Below the pieces are notes generated by a model. It did not search any database and was not told where the DNA came from. It was given only the letters and a program-made list of their open reading frames with translations. Shown one piece after another: positions 7,559-16,438 of a stretch of 64,000 nucleotides of DNA. The translations under genes and the position numbers were made by a program. This stretch comes from Allorhodoferax sp032337135. Its GTDB lineage: Bacteria > Pseudomonadota > Gammaproteobacteria > Burkholderiales > Burkholderiaceae_C. The stretch covers positions 462,010-526,009 of the forward strand of contig NZ_JAVXZZ010000003.1 of the NCBI RefSeq assembly GCF_032337135.1, read 5' to 3'. The stretch's first letter is position 1; each line of letters starts with the position of its first letter.

Positions 7559-8659
7559 ATGGCGTCTCGCTGGGCTTGGGTGCGGTGGTTGCGTGGGGTT
7601 ACTGTGGCGTTCGGCTTTGCAGCCATGGGCCTGCAGGCATGGGCGTGCGCCATCTGCGCGCCCTCGGCCGCCGAGCAGACGCTGACCCAGCGCCTCTTCA
7701 AGTCGCAGGCGGTGGCCATTGCGCGTGCCACGGGCCAGCCAGGGGTCTTCAGTGTCACCGCGCCAGTGCACGGCGTGGATGCGGGTGCAACATTGCGCGA
7801 CGTGGCAGCAGCGCAGGACGGATCGGTACCCGCGTCGGGCGCGTCGGTGCTGTTGGCCCAAAGTGGCGGCAGCTGGCGGGTGATGGCCCAGATGCCGGTT
7901 CAGCGTGCCACCTGGGTTGCGCGTCTGATTGCCTTGCGTCGCGCGCCCGATGCCAACCCAGCCGATGCCGATTGGGAGGCCCGATTCACTTTTTTTGCAC
8001 CGGACCTCGAAAACCCGGTACAGGCCGTGGCCCAGGTGGCATACGAGGAACTGTCGAATGCACCGCTGGGCGCCATGCGCTCGGCAGCCCGGCATTTCGC
8101 AGGCCTGCCGCTGCAGCGCTGGCTGACACAACCCGCGCTGGTCGATCGAACGCCCCTGTATGCGCTGATGTTCGGCTTTGTGGCACCCGCACAGGCCGCG
8201 GTACAGATTCAGCGGGACTTGCTCGCGCGGTCCAGCCGCGCCCCCTTGGCTGCCAACGCCGCCTGGATGGCTGCCGTGCTGGAACTGCAGGGCGAGGCCG
8301 GGCTGGCATGGCTGGTGCGCAACTACCTGCAAGCCCCGGCGCGCGCCGATGACGAAGTGCAGGCGGCACTGTTGGCGATGCGTGTACACGTGGCGGACGG
8401 CAAGCGCCTGAACCGCAGTGCGGCCAGCCAGGCCATTCGCTCCTTCGTCGGCGCCAATCCGCAACGGGCAGGGTTTGCCGCCTCGGACCTGGGTGACTGG
8501 GGGCAATGGGATTTTGTTGCCGACTTCGAACGCCTGCTGGATACCGACCAGCCGCAGGTTTTCGCGTCGCGCTACGGCATGGTGCTGTATATGTTGCGCA
8601 ATCCCCAGCCACAGGCCAAGGAGGCCTTGGAACGGCTGCGTGCCAAGGGACGGCTGTAG
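7559..8659 (+). CDS. Exported hypothetical protein with helical-repeat character
   Basis: 366 aa. The N-terminus is a signal peptide (basic start, hydrophobic GVTVAFGFAAMGLQ, then AWACAICAPS), leaving a Cys-x-x-Cys pair at or near the mature end. This could be a lipoprotein-like, metal-binding or redox site. A beta-rich segment of about 130 residues is followed by mostly helical Ala/Leu-rich sequence of HEAT/TPR-like look (AAWMAAVLELQGEAGLAWL). The start is chosen for the signal peptide and the TGGAG at 7548-7552; the open frame extends far upstream without signal or RBS. I do not recognise the family. It is divergent from the phospholipase-fold gene, so a joint envelope function is possible but unproven. 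Confidence 0.65.
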   Translation: MASRWAWVRWLRGVTVAFGFAAMGLQAWACAICAPSAAEQTLTQRLFKSQAVAIARATGQPGVFSVTAPVHGVDAGATLRDVAAAQDGSVPASGASVLLAQSGGSWRVMAQMPVQRATWVARLIALRRAPDANPADADWEARFTFFAPDLENPVQAVAQVAYEELSNAPLGAMRSAARHFAGLPLQRWLTQPALVDRTPLYALMFGFVAPAQAAVQIQRDLLARSSRAPLAANAAWMAAVLELQGEAGLAWLVRNYLQAPARADDEVQAALLAMRVHVADGKRLNRSAASQAIRSFVGANPQRAGFAASDLGDWGQWDFVADFERLLDTDQPQVFASRYGMVLYMLRNPQPQAKEALERLRAKGRL

Positions 8660-8672
8660 GCAGCTGCCGTGT

Positions 8673-8698
8673 TGACCTGGTTCAATTCCGGTCACTTT
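8673..8698 (+). terminator. Possible rho-independent terminator
   Basis: TGACC and GGTCA (8673-8677 and 8690-8694) form a short stem, with GG/CC extending it inside, followed by CTTTTA. It lies just after the stop of the plus-strand gene ending at 8659. The stem is short and the T-run is only four. Confidence 0.4.
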
Positions 8699-8773
8699 TA
8701 GCCCCGGTGCAGAAGGCTTGACTGGGCATTTTCGCGCTAGCCTCGGCAGATTGACTTCCAATGGAGATCTGCC

Positions 8774-9190
8774 ATGAAGAAAAGGCTCTTCGCTGCGCTG
8801 CTGCTGAGTGCCGCATGGTCTGCGCAGGCTTCGGCGCCCCTGTCGGGCGTGCCCGAGCCGCTGGGAAGCTACCTGGGGGCACACCAGGTCAAGCAGGCTG
8901 CCATGAAAGACGGTGTGTTGCGCGTGCAGCTGGAAAAGGCCGACGTTTCCGAACTGAGCTACTTCACCTTCATCTACCACGGTATCTGTGCCGAACAGTG
9001 GCGCAAGCCTGCGGCCTTCAATGCCATGGGGCTCAAGCGCGTGGAAGTATTCGACGCGGCTGGTGCCAAAGGCTTTGCCTTCGATGGCGACTCCGCGATC
9101 TGTGCCGAGATGGGCAGCATGGGCATGAAGTACGGCGACTTCATCCGCCAGCGCAGTACCGCATGCCAGGCTGGCAAGTGCACCAGGTGA
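8774..9190 (+). CDS. Small exported hypothetical protein
   Basis: 138 aa with a typical signal peptide (MKKRLFAALLLSAAWSAQASA). The mature part of about 117 residues has four Cys (HGICAEQW, SAICAEMG, TACQAGKC), consistent with two disulfides in the periplasm. GGAG lies at 8762-8765 before the ATG. I do not recognise the family. It looks like a small folded periplasmic protein and has no obvious operon partner, since the gene downstream is convergent. Confidence 0.6.
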   Translation: MKKRLFAALLLSAAWSAQASAPLSGVPEPLGSYLGAHQVKQAAMKDGVLRVQLEKADVSELSYFTFIYHGICAEQWRKPAAFNAMGLKRVEVFDAAGAKGFAFDGDSAICAEMGSMGMKYGDFIRQRSTACQAGKCTR

Positions 9191-9202
9191 TTCCCGGGGC
9201 AT

Positions 9203-10771
9203 TCAGCGGTTGCGCTGGGGGTAGCCGGTGATGTCCTGAATCGCCTTGTACAGCGGCTGCAATTGCGCATACATGCGCCGATACACCTGGCTGTACAGCG
9301 CTTCATAGGTCTTTGCGTGCTGGGCTTGCGGGTGGAAGACCTGGCCCACGCGGGTCATTTCGCGGATTGCGGTGGCAAAGTCCGGATGCAGCTTCAGGCT
9401 CACAGCGGCCAGGATGGCGGCGCCCAAGCCACTGGTCTCGTACAGGTGGGGGCGCTCGGCCGGCAGGTTGAATACGTTGGCGGTGATCTGCATGGCCGCA
9501 TCGCTCTGTGAACCGCCACCCGACACCCGCACACGGGTGATGCGCCGGCCGCTGCGTTGCTCGATGCGCTCCTTGGACTCCCGCAAGGCATAGGCCAGGC
9601 CTTCGAGGATGGCGCGGTACAGGTGGGCGCGCTTGTGCACGTCGCCAAAGCCGATGATGGCGCCCTTGGCTTCCGGGCCGGGCACCTTGATGCCCGGGTT
9701 CCAGTAGGGCTGCAGCATCAGCCCCTGGGCGCCGGGGGGCACGGCGTTGACGAGTTCGTCGAACAGGCTCTCCGGTGCGACACCACGCTCCTGGGCAATC
9801 TGCTGTTCGTGCAGGCCAAACTGTTCCTTGAACCAGCTCACCATCCAGAACCCGCGCGTGATCTGGATCTCGGTGTTGTAGTGGCCAGGGACGGCCGCCG
9901 GGTAGGGCGGTATGAACGGCGTGGCCTCCACGTACTTCGCGGTGGTGGTGTTGATCGTGGCCGCCGTGCCGTAGGACAGGCAGGCGACCTCCGGTGTCAG
10001 ACAGCCCGCTCCGATGACTTCGCAGGCCTTGTCGGCGGCTCCGGCGATCAAGGGCAGGCCTTCGGGGATGCCGGTGTCGCGCGCGGCTTGCGCGCTGACG
10101 CTGCCAATGGGCGTTCCGGCTGGCACCAGATCGGGCAGCATGGAGCGCTTGATCCCCGGCATGGCCTGCCACTTCCAGTCCCAGTCGGGCGCCCAGCAAC
10201 CCTTCTTGTAGTCGAAGGGGATGTAGCCGACCTGGTTGGCCACCGAATCGACAAAGCGGCCCGTGAAGCGGTAGTGCAGGTAGCCCGAGAGCAGCAGGTA
10301 CTTGTCGGTACGTTTCCAGATCTCTGGCTCGTTCTGCGCGATCCAGTTGGCCTCGGCCTCGCGCTGGAAATGGTCGATGGTGCCGCGCATGCCGATGAGG
10401 CGGAAGGCGCCCTCCCACCACCAGGGTAGTGGGGTTGTCTGCTGTGCGCGGCGCTGGTCCATCCAGATGATGAAAGGTCGCAGTGGCTGCCCCTGGGCAT
10501 CCAGCGGAACCAGGGTGCCGCGCTGGGTGGTGATGACCACGCCCGCCACCAGTTCCTTGGGCACCGTGGTATTGGCCCACAGGCGCTGGCAGGCGGTGCA
10601 CAGGGCCTGCCAGAAGGCCTCGGCATCGTTTTCCACCCACCCGGGCTCGCGGGACTGGTAGGTGTCGATGCTGACCTGGGACTTGTCGACCAGATTGCCA
10701 TGCAGGTCGAACAGCAGAGCACGCACGCTTTGCGTGCCGTTGTCGATGGCCAGGATGTAGCTCTTGCTCAT
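9203..10771 (-). CDS. FGGY-family carbohydrate kinase
   Basis: 522 aa with two actin-like ATPase domains. The phosphate-1 motif is AIDNGTQSVRAL at the N-terminus, the second-domain motif is LSYGTAATIN, and the C-terminal FGGY signature region is RVRVSGGGSQSDAAMQI. Family members phosphorylate polyols or ketoses. The opening DNGTQS is closer to xylulokinase-like members than to canonical GlpK, so glycerol is only one candidate substrate. The start at 10771 (MSKSYIL) fits the usual N-terminus; the frame runs on to a TTG at 10828 without support. It is the last gene of a three-gene operon behind glpD (25-nt gap). Confidence 0.85.
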   Translation of the reverse strand: MSKSYILAIDNGTQSVRALLFDLHGNLVDKSQVSIDTYQSREPGWVENDAEAFWQALCTACQRLWANTTVPKELVAGVVITTQRGTLVPLDAQGQPLRPFIIWMDQRRAQQTTPLPWWWEGAFRLIGMRGTIDHFQREAEANWIAQNEPEIWKRTDKYLLLSGYLHYRFTGRFVDSVANQVGYIPFDYKKGCWAPDWDWKWQAMPGIKRSMLPDLVPAGTPIGSVSAQAARDTGIPEGLPLIAGAADKACEVIGAGCLTPEVACLSYGTAATINTTTAKYVEATPFIPPYPAAVPGHYNTEIQITRGFWMVSWFKEQFGLHEQQIAQERGVAPESLFDELVNAVPPGAQGLMLQPYWNPGIKVPGPEAKGAIIGFGDVHKRAHLYRAILEGLAYALRESKERIEQRSGRRITRVRVSGGGSQSDAAMQITANVFNLPAERPHLYETSGLGAAILAAVSLKLHPDFATAIREMTRVGQVFHPQAQHAKTYEALYSQVYRRMYAQLQPLYKAIQDITGYPQRNR

Positions 10772-10796
10772 GGTCCGTTGTCTCCGGTGTTCTTGC

Positions 10797-12386
10797 TTAG
10801 TGTGCAGGCAGCGCGTAGTGCTTGGCAATCAGTGTCTGGTAGCGCGCCAGTTCGGCGCACCAGCCATCGTCGCCCCATTGCAGGAAGGGTTCTGCCAGGG
10901 CGCGGATGCGCTCCACGTGGTCCAAACCGCCAAGCGGCAGCAACAGCCCCAGGCGGGTGCGGCGCAGCAGCAGGTCATCGAGGTGCACCACCGATTCCCA
11001 TTGGGCGGCAATGCCCAGCTCGGCCCACAGGGTGTGGGTCCCGGGAATGAACTCCAACTCCTGGGGCGCTACCGAAGCAGCCCAGGCGTTGGCGCGACTG
11101 CCGTAGCGCGCTGCCAGCCGTTGGCGAACGGCAGGGCTCCAAGTGGGGCGATGTGTAGATGCCGTGAACAGGACACCCTTGTCACGGGCAAAGGCCTTGC
11201 CCACATGGGGCGCCGCCAGCGCCATTGCATCCTGTGCCATGAGCCGAAAGGTCGTGAGCTTGCCGCCGGTGAGGGTGATGAGGCCACGCTCATCCATGAC
11301 GACGTGGTCGCGCGTGGCCTTGCTGGCGTCTGCCTGTCCGTCGTCCACCACCGGGCGCACGCCAGCGTAGGTGGAAATGATGTCATCGCGGCCGATGTGT
11401 GCCTGCGGGAACTGGTCGTTCACGGCGTCGAGCAGATAGTCCACCTCGGCGTTCGTGATGCTCGCTTCCACGTTGAGGTCGCCGCGGTGGTCCAGGTCCG
11501 TGGTGCCGATCAGGGTGCAGCCTTCCCAGGGGTAGAGGAACACCGGCCGACCATCCTTCACGTGCATCATGCTGATGCTGTGCTGCACCGGCAGTCGTTC
11601 GTGCGGAATGAGCAGGTGGCTGCCGCGCAGTGGCCGCAACAGGGGTTTGGCACCCAGGTCGGCGCGCAGTCGGTCGGCCCAGGCGCCGGTGGCATTGACG
11701 ACGGTGCGGGCGCGGACACGGTAGCGCCCGCCTTGCACGGCGTCGCGCAATGCTAGGCCGCTGACTTGTCCATGTTCCAACTCCAGCGCTTCGGCTGCCA
11801 CATAGTTGAGGCACAAGGCGCCGTCGCCCTGAGCTTCGAGCAGCACGCGCTGCACCAGCCGGGCATCGTCGGTCTTGGCGTCGGTAAACACGAGGGCACC
11901 GCGCAAGGCCGGAGGGTTCAGTCCGGGCTCCAGCGTGCGTGTGCGGGCCAGGTTGGCGTAGAAGTGGCCGCCTCCCGCTTGGTGGTTTCCGGCCATCAGG
12001 TCGTACACCATGAGGCCGGTCTGCATCAGCCAGCGCCCGGGCTTGCGGCCCTTGCAGTCGGCAAACAGGAAGCTTTGCGGCTGCACCAGTTCCGGCGCTT
12101 CGCGCATCAGGCGTTCGCGTTCCCACACCGAATGCAGCGTGGTCTTGATGTCACCTTCCTTCAGGTAGCGCAAGCCCCCGTGCACCAGCTTGGAGGAGCG
12201 GCTGGATGTGCCCCAGGCGAAGTCGCGCTGCTCCACCAGCAGCACCTTCCAGCCGCGCCGGGCCGCCTGCTGGGCCACGCCTGCGCCGGTGATACCACCA
12301 CCGATGACCACCAGGTCCCAGGTCTGCGACTCCAGTTGCGCCAGCTGCTGGCTGCGTGCCGCCGGCCCGATGTTCACTTCGCCCAT
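10797..12386 (-). CDS. glpD: Aerobic glycerol-3-phosphate dehydrogenase
   Basis: 529-aa FAD enzyme that oxidises sn-glycerol-3-phosphate to dihydroxyacetone phosphate and feeds electrons to quinone at the inner membrane. The N-terminal dinucleotide fold is DLVVIGGGITGAGVAQQAA, followed by the GlpD hallmark GTSSRSSKLVHGGLRYL; the FAD-proximal C-terminal motif is LTGGKLTTFRLMAQDA. Length agrees with GlpD (about 500). It starts inside the end of the upstream FAD-oxidase gene (13-nt overlap) and precedes an FGGY kinase, so the operon order is oxidase-glpD-kinase. No glpF, glpR or glpT lies nearby, so the physiological substrate route differs from the standard glp regulon. Confidence 0.9.
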   Translation of the reverse strand: MGEVNIGPAARSQQLAQLESQTWDLVVIGGGITGAGVAQQAARRGWKVLLVEQRDFAWGTSSRSSKLVHGGLRYLKEGDIKTTLHSVWERERLMREAPELVQPQSFLFADCKGRKPGRWLMQTGLMVYDLMAGNHQAGGGHFYANLARTRTLEPGLNPPALRGALVFTDAKTDDARLVQRVLLEAQGDGALCLNYVAAEALELEHGQVSGLALRDAVQGGRYRVRARTVVNATGAWADRLRADLGAKPLLRPLRGSHLLIPHERLPVQHSISMMHVKDGRPVFLYPWEGCTLIGTTDLDHRGDLNVEASITNAEVDYLLDAVNDQFPQAHIGRDDIISTYAGVRPVVDDGQADASKATRDHVVMDERGLITLTGGKLTTFRLMAQDAMALAAPHVGKAFARDKGVLFTASTHRPTWSPAVRQRLAARYGSRANAWAASVAPQELEFIPGTHTLWAELGIAAQWESVVHLDDLLLRRTRLGLLLPLGGLDHVERIRALAEPFLQWGDDGWCAELARYQTLIAKHYALPAH

Positions 12387-13990
12387 GGCCCACCGTCCTG
12401 CAGCAGCTTGCCGGGGTTCATGATCTTCTTCGGGTCGAAGTGGCGACACAGTTCGGCCAGGGTCGCCATGCCCAGCGGCCCCTTCTCCACGTCCAGGTGC
12501 ATGGCGTGGTCGCGCCCGATGCCATGCTGGTGGCTGGCCGTGCCGCCATGGTCGGCAATGGTCCGTGCCACAGCGGCCTTGAGTTTCTGCCAGCGCTCGA
12601 AGTTGGGCGCGAACCCGCCCGGGGCCGTCGCCCAGACGTACTGCGAGTAGATGCTGCTGCCCTGGGGGTACATGTGCGACAGGTGGGTGAATGCGTGTAC
12701 GCGCTCGCCGTATTCGGCAAACACATCGCGGGCGGTCTGCTCCATGGCCAGCATCAGCGGTTTGACGCGCGGCCAGTCCACCGCCGTTTCGATGGTGTCG
12801 GCGCTGTAGCCCTCGTCCCAGAGGGTGTTGCGCAGGTAGGGGCCCTTGAAGCGGTTGGCCGCCCACTTGGAGCCCATGGCGGTGCCGATGTAGACCGCGC
12901 CGAAGTAGGCCAGGTGGCGTCGGGCTTCCTTCAGCGCGAACTTGGCGGTGCGCTCGTCGCTGGTCACGCCCAGCATGAGCATGCATTTGCCTTCGCCGCA
13001 GCCCCGCAGGGCCAGGTACTTTTCCATGGCGCCGATGACCGTGGCGTGGCCCGCCAGGGTGAGGTTGGTTTCGGTCTCGATGGCATTGGACAAGCGCATC
13101 ATGGAAAGCGGCAGCTTGCGCTGCACCAGGGTGCGCACGGCGTTCTCGGCGGAATCCCAATCGGGCAGGAAAATGGCGTGGAAGCTTTCATGGCCCGGCA
13201 GCGGGGTGACGCGCACAGTGGCTTCGGTGAGCACCCCGAAGCGGCCTTCCGAGCCCATGACCACTTCGCGCAGGTCCGGTCCGGCGCTGGAGGCGGGCAG
13301 GGTGGGAATGGTGAGCGGGCCTACCGGCGTTTCCATGTGGCCGCCGGCAAACAGCTGCTCGATGCGCCCATAGCGCAGCGACTGCTGGCCGCTGGAGCGG
13401 GTCACCACCCAGCCACCCACGGTGGAATACTCGAAGGACTGTGGGAAATGCCCCAGGGTGTAGCCATGCGGGCGCAACTGGGCCTCGATGTCGGGTCCTG
13501 CAGTACCTGCCCCGAAGGTGGCCAGCTGGCTGTCGGTGTCCAAGTCCTGCAGTTTGTTCAGGCGGCTCAGATTCAGCGACAGGATGGGGCGCTCGCTCAC
13601 CGGGCAGTCCAGGTGCCCGGCCACGCTGGTACCACCGGCAAATGGAATCACGATCCACTCGTTTTGCTGCGCCAGGTTCAGCAGCGTGCGCACGTCTTCG
13701 CGGCTTTCGGGAAAGGCCACGCCATCGGGCACCGGAGGGACTTCACCGAAGCGCTTGCGGATCCAGTCGCCGTAGCTTTCGCCAAAGGCCATGGCGAAGC
13801 GGGTGTCGGCATCTAGCTGGATCAGGTTGTGCTTGGGCAGGCGGCTGGCCGGAACCTTCTTCAGCAGTTTCTTGCGGTCGGCATCCTGGCCCGGATGACC
13901 GGGGCCGAGCCGTTCGGCCATCATGGCGCGGGCACCCGGGTTCAGGTCCATCGAAGTGGCGTCGTCGCCCCATCCATTCCATCGGCGCAT
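12374..13990 (-). CDS. FAD-binding oxidase, alkyl-DHAP-synthase/GlcD-like
   Basis: 538 aa of the vanillyl-alcohol-oxidase flavoprotein superfamily. The FAD loop is IPFAGGTSVAGHL, followed by TVGGWVVTRSSGQQS. The C-terminal active-site stretch TASHQHGIGRDH aligns with the His-His-His region of alkyl-dihydroxyacetonephosphate synthases, but the middle His is Gln here. The C-terminus HFDPKKIMNPGKLL is typical of the family. The start at 13990 is preceded by GGAGAGAGACG. It overlaps glpD, so it probably acts on a related three-carbon or polyol compound. True ether-lipid synthesis is unlikely without the middle His; a 2-hydroxyacid or polyol dehydrogenase role is possible. Confidence 0.8.
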   Translation of the reverse strand: MRRWNGWGDDATSMDLNPGARAMMAERLGPGHPGQDADRKKLLKKVPASRLPKHNLIQLDADTRFAMAFGESYGDWIRKRFGEVPPVPDGVAFPESREDVRTLLNLAQQNEWIVIPFAGGTSVAGHLDCPVSERPILSLNLSRLNKLQDLDTDSQLATFGAGTAGPDIEAQLRPHGYTLGHFPQSFEYSTVGGWVVTRSSGQQSLRYGRIEQLFAGGHMETPVGPLTIPTLPASSAGPDLREVVMGSEGRFGVLTEATVRVTPLPGHESFHAIFLPDWDSAENAVRTLVQRKLPLSMMRLSNAIETETNLTLAGHATVIGAMEKYLALRGCGEGKCMLMLGVTSDERTAKFALKEARRHLAYFGAVYIGTAMGSKWAANRFKGPYLRNTLWDEGYSADTIETAVDWPRVKPLMLAMEQTARDVFAEYGERVHAFTHLSHMYPQGSSIYSQYVWATAPGGFAPNFERWQKLKAAVARTIADHGGTASHQHGIGRDHAMHLDVEKGPLGMATLAELCRHFDPKKIMNPGKLLQDGGPWAK

Positions 13991-14155
13991 CGTCTCTCTC
14001 CATCGGTTTGCGGTAATGGAGCGACTGTAGGGCGACCGGGCGGAAAAGCAATTCCTGTATGGCGCCACCGAGTTGTGATTTCGCGCCAAACTGCAGGCGG
14101 TGCCTATTCTTTTCCTGTACCGCCCCGGCCGGATTGTTGAGGTTCAATATCGGCA

Positions 14156-14204
14156 CTAGCCCTCATAAATATTGCGTAAGCAGCTATTGAAGTGATAGCG
14201 ACTG
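14156..14204 (+). repeat. 49-bp dispersed repeat, copy 1
   Basis: One of five gapless 49-bp copies in the window. Consensus is CTAGCCC, nine variable bases, TGCGCAAGCAGCTA, then a variable loop closed by TAGC and CTG. The inner GCTAT/ATAGC can pair. This copy overlaps the 3' end of the DJ-1 gene on the minus strand and supplies its last six codons (QSLSLQ) and its TAG stop. Confidence 0.85.
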
Positions 14205-15329
14205 ACTGGAGGCCAGTGGGGTGCAGGCGGCGGTTGCCGGGGTGGTGGGGATGTGCTCCAGCTGGGTGGCGACCCAGCGGCTGGTCGCGGCCCCATAGCG
14301 GTGGGCCATCGCATCCAGCGTGCGGTCGAGCTGGCAGGCCGCGGGCTCGTTCGCCACCGGCAGGGTCCATGTGGCCTGGGCGCTTTCTGCGGGTAGCAGC
14401 GTGAGGCCGCTGGCCAGGCGTACGGGGCGGGGGGCCAGCGCAATGGCCTGGGAGCGGTAGCTGCGCGACCAGGCGTCGGCCAGCAGCGCCAGCGCCACAT
14501 CGTCCACGCCGTCGTGTACCGGCAAGCCCACGGTCTCGTGGCGCCAGAATGCCAAGGTGTTGCCCACCGTGGTCCAGGCGGCCGACGCGTCCAGGCTGAA
14601 GCGCCCGCTGTCGTGCTCGATGCCCCAATGCGGCAGGCCCAGTTCGTTGGCCAGCTGGGCCGCACGGGGAGCGCCTTGGATCGCTTCGATGAGCGCCAGG
14701 GTGGCAGGCATGGATGCGCTGACGCCGGTGGTGGTGACCACGCCTGCATCGGCCAGGTAGCGCTGGTTGGGGACGTGGCGGGCGCCGGGTGCGCGCGCCA
14801 GTGCCTTGCGGTCCCACCAATGGCCGGTAAATCCCCGGCCGTCGAGCAAGCCGGCGGCTGCCAGCACCTGGGCGCCGGCGCACACGGCAATGATGGTGGC
14901 GCCACGCTGCTGCTGGGCCTGCAGCCAGGCCAGTACCTGGGGGTCGTCGCTGCGGTGCAGGGCGGGAACAATCACGTAGTCCGCACCGGAGGGGTAGCGC
15001 TTGTCGAAGGCTGCAAAGTCGGTATCCACCTGTACCTGCAGTGCAGGCATGAGCGGGATGGCACCAGCCACCGGCGCCACCGCAACGACCTCGACCCCGG
15101 CACGCCGCAACAGCGCGTGGGGCACCAGGAAGTCCGTGGTCTCGGTGCCCGCGGAATGGGCCAGGATGGCGACCACGGCGGTGCCGCGCGCCGGCCTGAC
15201 GGCCTGGACAAATTCCTCGTAGGTCTGGTGGGTACCTGGGGGCGTGGGCCCGGAGCGGGCTGGTAGGACCAGGGCGGCCAGCAGAACACAGGCCAGAGCG
15301 GCGATACTTGTGCGAATTGTCATTTTCAT
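14184..15329 (-). CDS. Exported DJ-1/PfpI-family protein
   Basis: 381 aa. A signal peptide or membrane anchor (IAALACVLLAALVLPARS) is followed by a DJ-1/PfpI domain (about 50-210) with the nucleophile-elbow Cys in IAVCAGAQVLAAAG and the GHWWDRKAL segment typical of GATase1-like AraC regulators. A further 150-residue region of unknown fold is rich in His/Trp/Asp (LPHWGIEHDSGRFSLD, TLAFWRHETVGLPVHDG). DJ-1 proteins are usually cytoplasmic, so export is notable. It is divergent from a GlxA-type regulator carrying the same fold (61-nt gap), which probably controls it. Its final codons lie in a dispersed repeat, so the natural C-terminus may have been altered by repeat insertion. Confidence 0.8.
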   Translation of the reverse strand: MKMTIRTSIAALACVLLAALVLPARSGPTPPGTHQTYEEFVQAVRPARGTAVVAILAHSAGTETTDFLVPHALLRRAGVEVVAVAPVAGAIPLMPALQVQVDTDFAAFDKRYPSGADYVIVPALHRSDDPQVLAWLQAQQQRGATIIAVCAGAQVLAAAGLLDGRGFTGHWWDRKALARAPGARHVPNQRYLADAGVVTTTGVSASMPATLALIEAIQGAPRAAQLANELGLPHWGIEHDSGRFSLDASAAWTTVGNTLAFWRHETVGLPVHDGVDDVALALLADAWSRSYRSQAIALAPRPVRLASGLTLLPAESAQATWTLPVANEPAACQLDRTLDAMAHRYGAATSRWVATQLEHIPTTPATAACTPLASSQSLSLQ

Positions 15330-15390
15330 GGTTTGTGGTGGGTAGTACGGGGTTCAGTGCTGCACTGCCACGAGCTTAGGTAGCCGTGCC

Positions 15391-16416
15391 ATGCCTCACA
15401 AGGACAAATCCACCGCGAAAACTGCCATCCACAGTGGCCCTGCTGCGCCACGCCAGGTGGTATTGCTGGCTTTCGACGGGGTCGAGGTGCTCGACGTGGC
15501 TGGCCCGTGCAGTGTGTTCGCCAAGGCGGGCGAGTTGGTGCCGGGCAGCTACCGCCTGGCCACAGTGTCGCCCGCGGGCGGCAACGTGCGCACCAACGCC
15601 GGCCTGGTGCTGGCGGACACCTTGGCGCTGGACCGCTGGAGCGGCCCCATCGACACGCTGATCGTGGCGGGCGGCGATGAGGCGGACCTGCGTGCCGCCA
15701 TCCTGGAGGCGGGCGTGGGGCAGTGGGTGGCTGCGCAGGCACCGCAGGTGCGCCGTGTCACCAGCGTCTGTACTGGCGCCTTCGCGCTGGCGGCGGCCGG
15801 TGTGCTCCATGGGCTGCGCAGCACCACGCATTGGAATGCCTGCGGCATGCTGCAGAGCCTGTGTCCGGACACGCACGTGGTGCAGGATCGGGTTTTTGTG
15901 CGCGATGGGCGGGTCTGGACGTCGGCGGGCGTGACCACCGGCATGGACCTGGCCCTGGCCCTGGTGGAGGAAGACTGCGGCCGTGAGGTGGCCGTGCGCA
16001 TCGCCCGCAACCTGGCGCTCTTGAGCCTGCGTGGCGAACAGCAGCCGCAGCTCAGCCCGGTGCTGCTGGCACAGGCCGACGCCAGCAAGCGCATGCGCGA
16101 GCTGCTGGCCTGGATCCAGGGGCACCTGTGTGAAGACCTGTCGGTCGAGGCCCTGGCCGAACGGGTGGCAATGAGCCCACGCAACTTTGCCCGCAGCTTT
16201 CTCGCCGAAACCGGCACCACGCCGGCCCGCCATGTGAACCAGGTGCGCTGCGACCATGCCGCCACCCTGCTGCGGCAAACCGACTGGCCGCTCGAAAAGC
16301 TCGCCTCGCAATGTGGCTTCGCTTCGGTCGACGCGCTGGACCGGGCGTTTCGGCAACGCTACGGCTGCACCGCCCACGGGTTCAGGCGTGGCGCTGCGCT
16401 GCAGCGGGAGCACTGA
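15391..16416 (+). CDS. GlxA-family transcriptional regulator (DJ-1 plus AraC HTH)
   Basis: 341 aa. Residues about 20-190 form a DJ-1/PfpI-like ligand domain with the elbow TSVCTGAFALAAAG and STTHWNA. Residues about 230-335 are an AraC-type double helix-turn-helix (LSVEALAERVAMSPRNFARSF, then LEKLASQCGFASVDALDRAF). Such regulators control amine, betaine, carnitine or arginine metabolism in other bacteria; the ligand here is unknown. Divergent orientation to the exported DJ-1 protein suggests that gene as its target. Both the domain order and the length are normal for GlxA/CdhR/ArgR-like regulators. Confidence 0.9.
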   Translation: MPHKDKSTAKTAIHSGPAAPRQVVLLAFDGVEVLDVAGPCSVFAKAGELVPGSYRLATVSPAGGNVRTNAGLVLADTLALDRWSGPIDTLIVAGGDEADLRAAILEAGVGQWVAAQAPQVRRVTSVCTGAFALAAAGVLHGLRSTTHWNACGMLQSLCPDTHVVQDRVFVRDGRVWTSAGVTTGMDLALALVEEDCGREVAVRIARNLALLSLRGEQQPQLSPVLLAQADASKRMRELLAWIQGHLCEDLSVEALAERVAMSPRNFARSFLAETGTTPARHVNQVRCDHAATLLRQTDWPLEKLASQCGFASVDALDRAFRQRYGCTAHGFRRGAALQREH

Positions 16417-16438
16417 GCCCTGTGTGGGCACCTAAAAG

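Noticed and set aside
7514..9202. Long minus-strand open frame over two exported protein genes
   Set aside because: No signal or motif; the plus-strand genes have signal peptides and RBS.
12356..13816. Plus-strand open frame antisense to the FAD oxidase
   Set aside because: Composition of a shadow frame; the minus strand carries the FAD motif.
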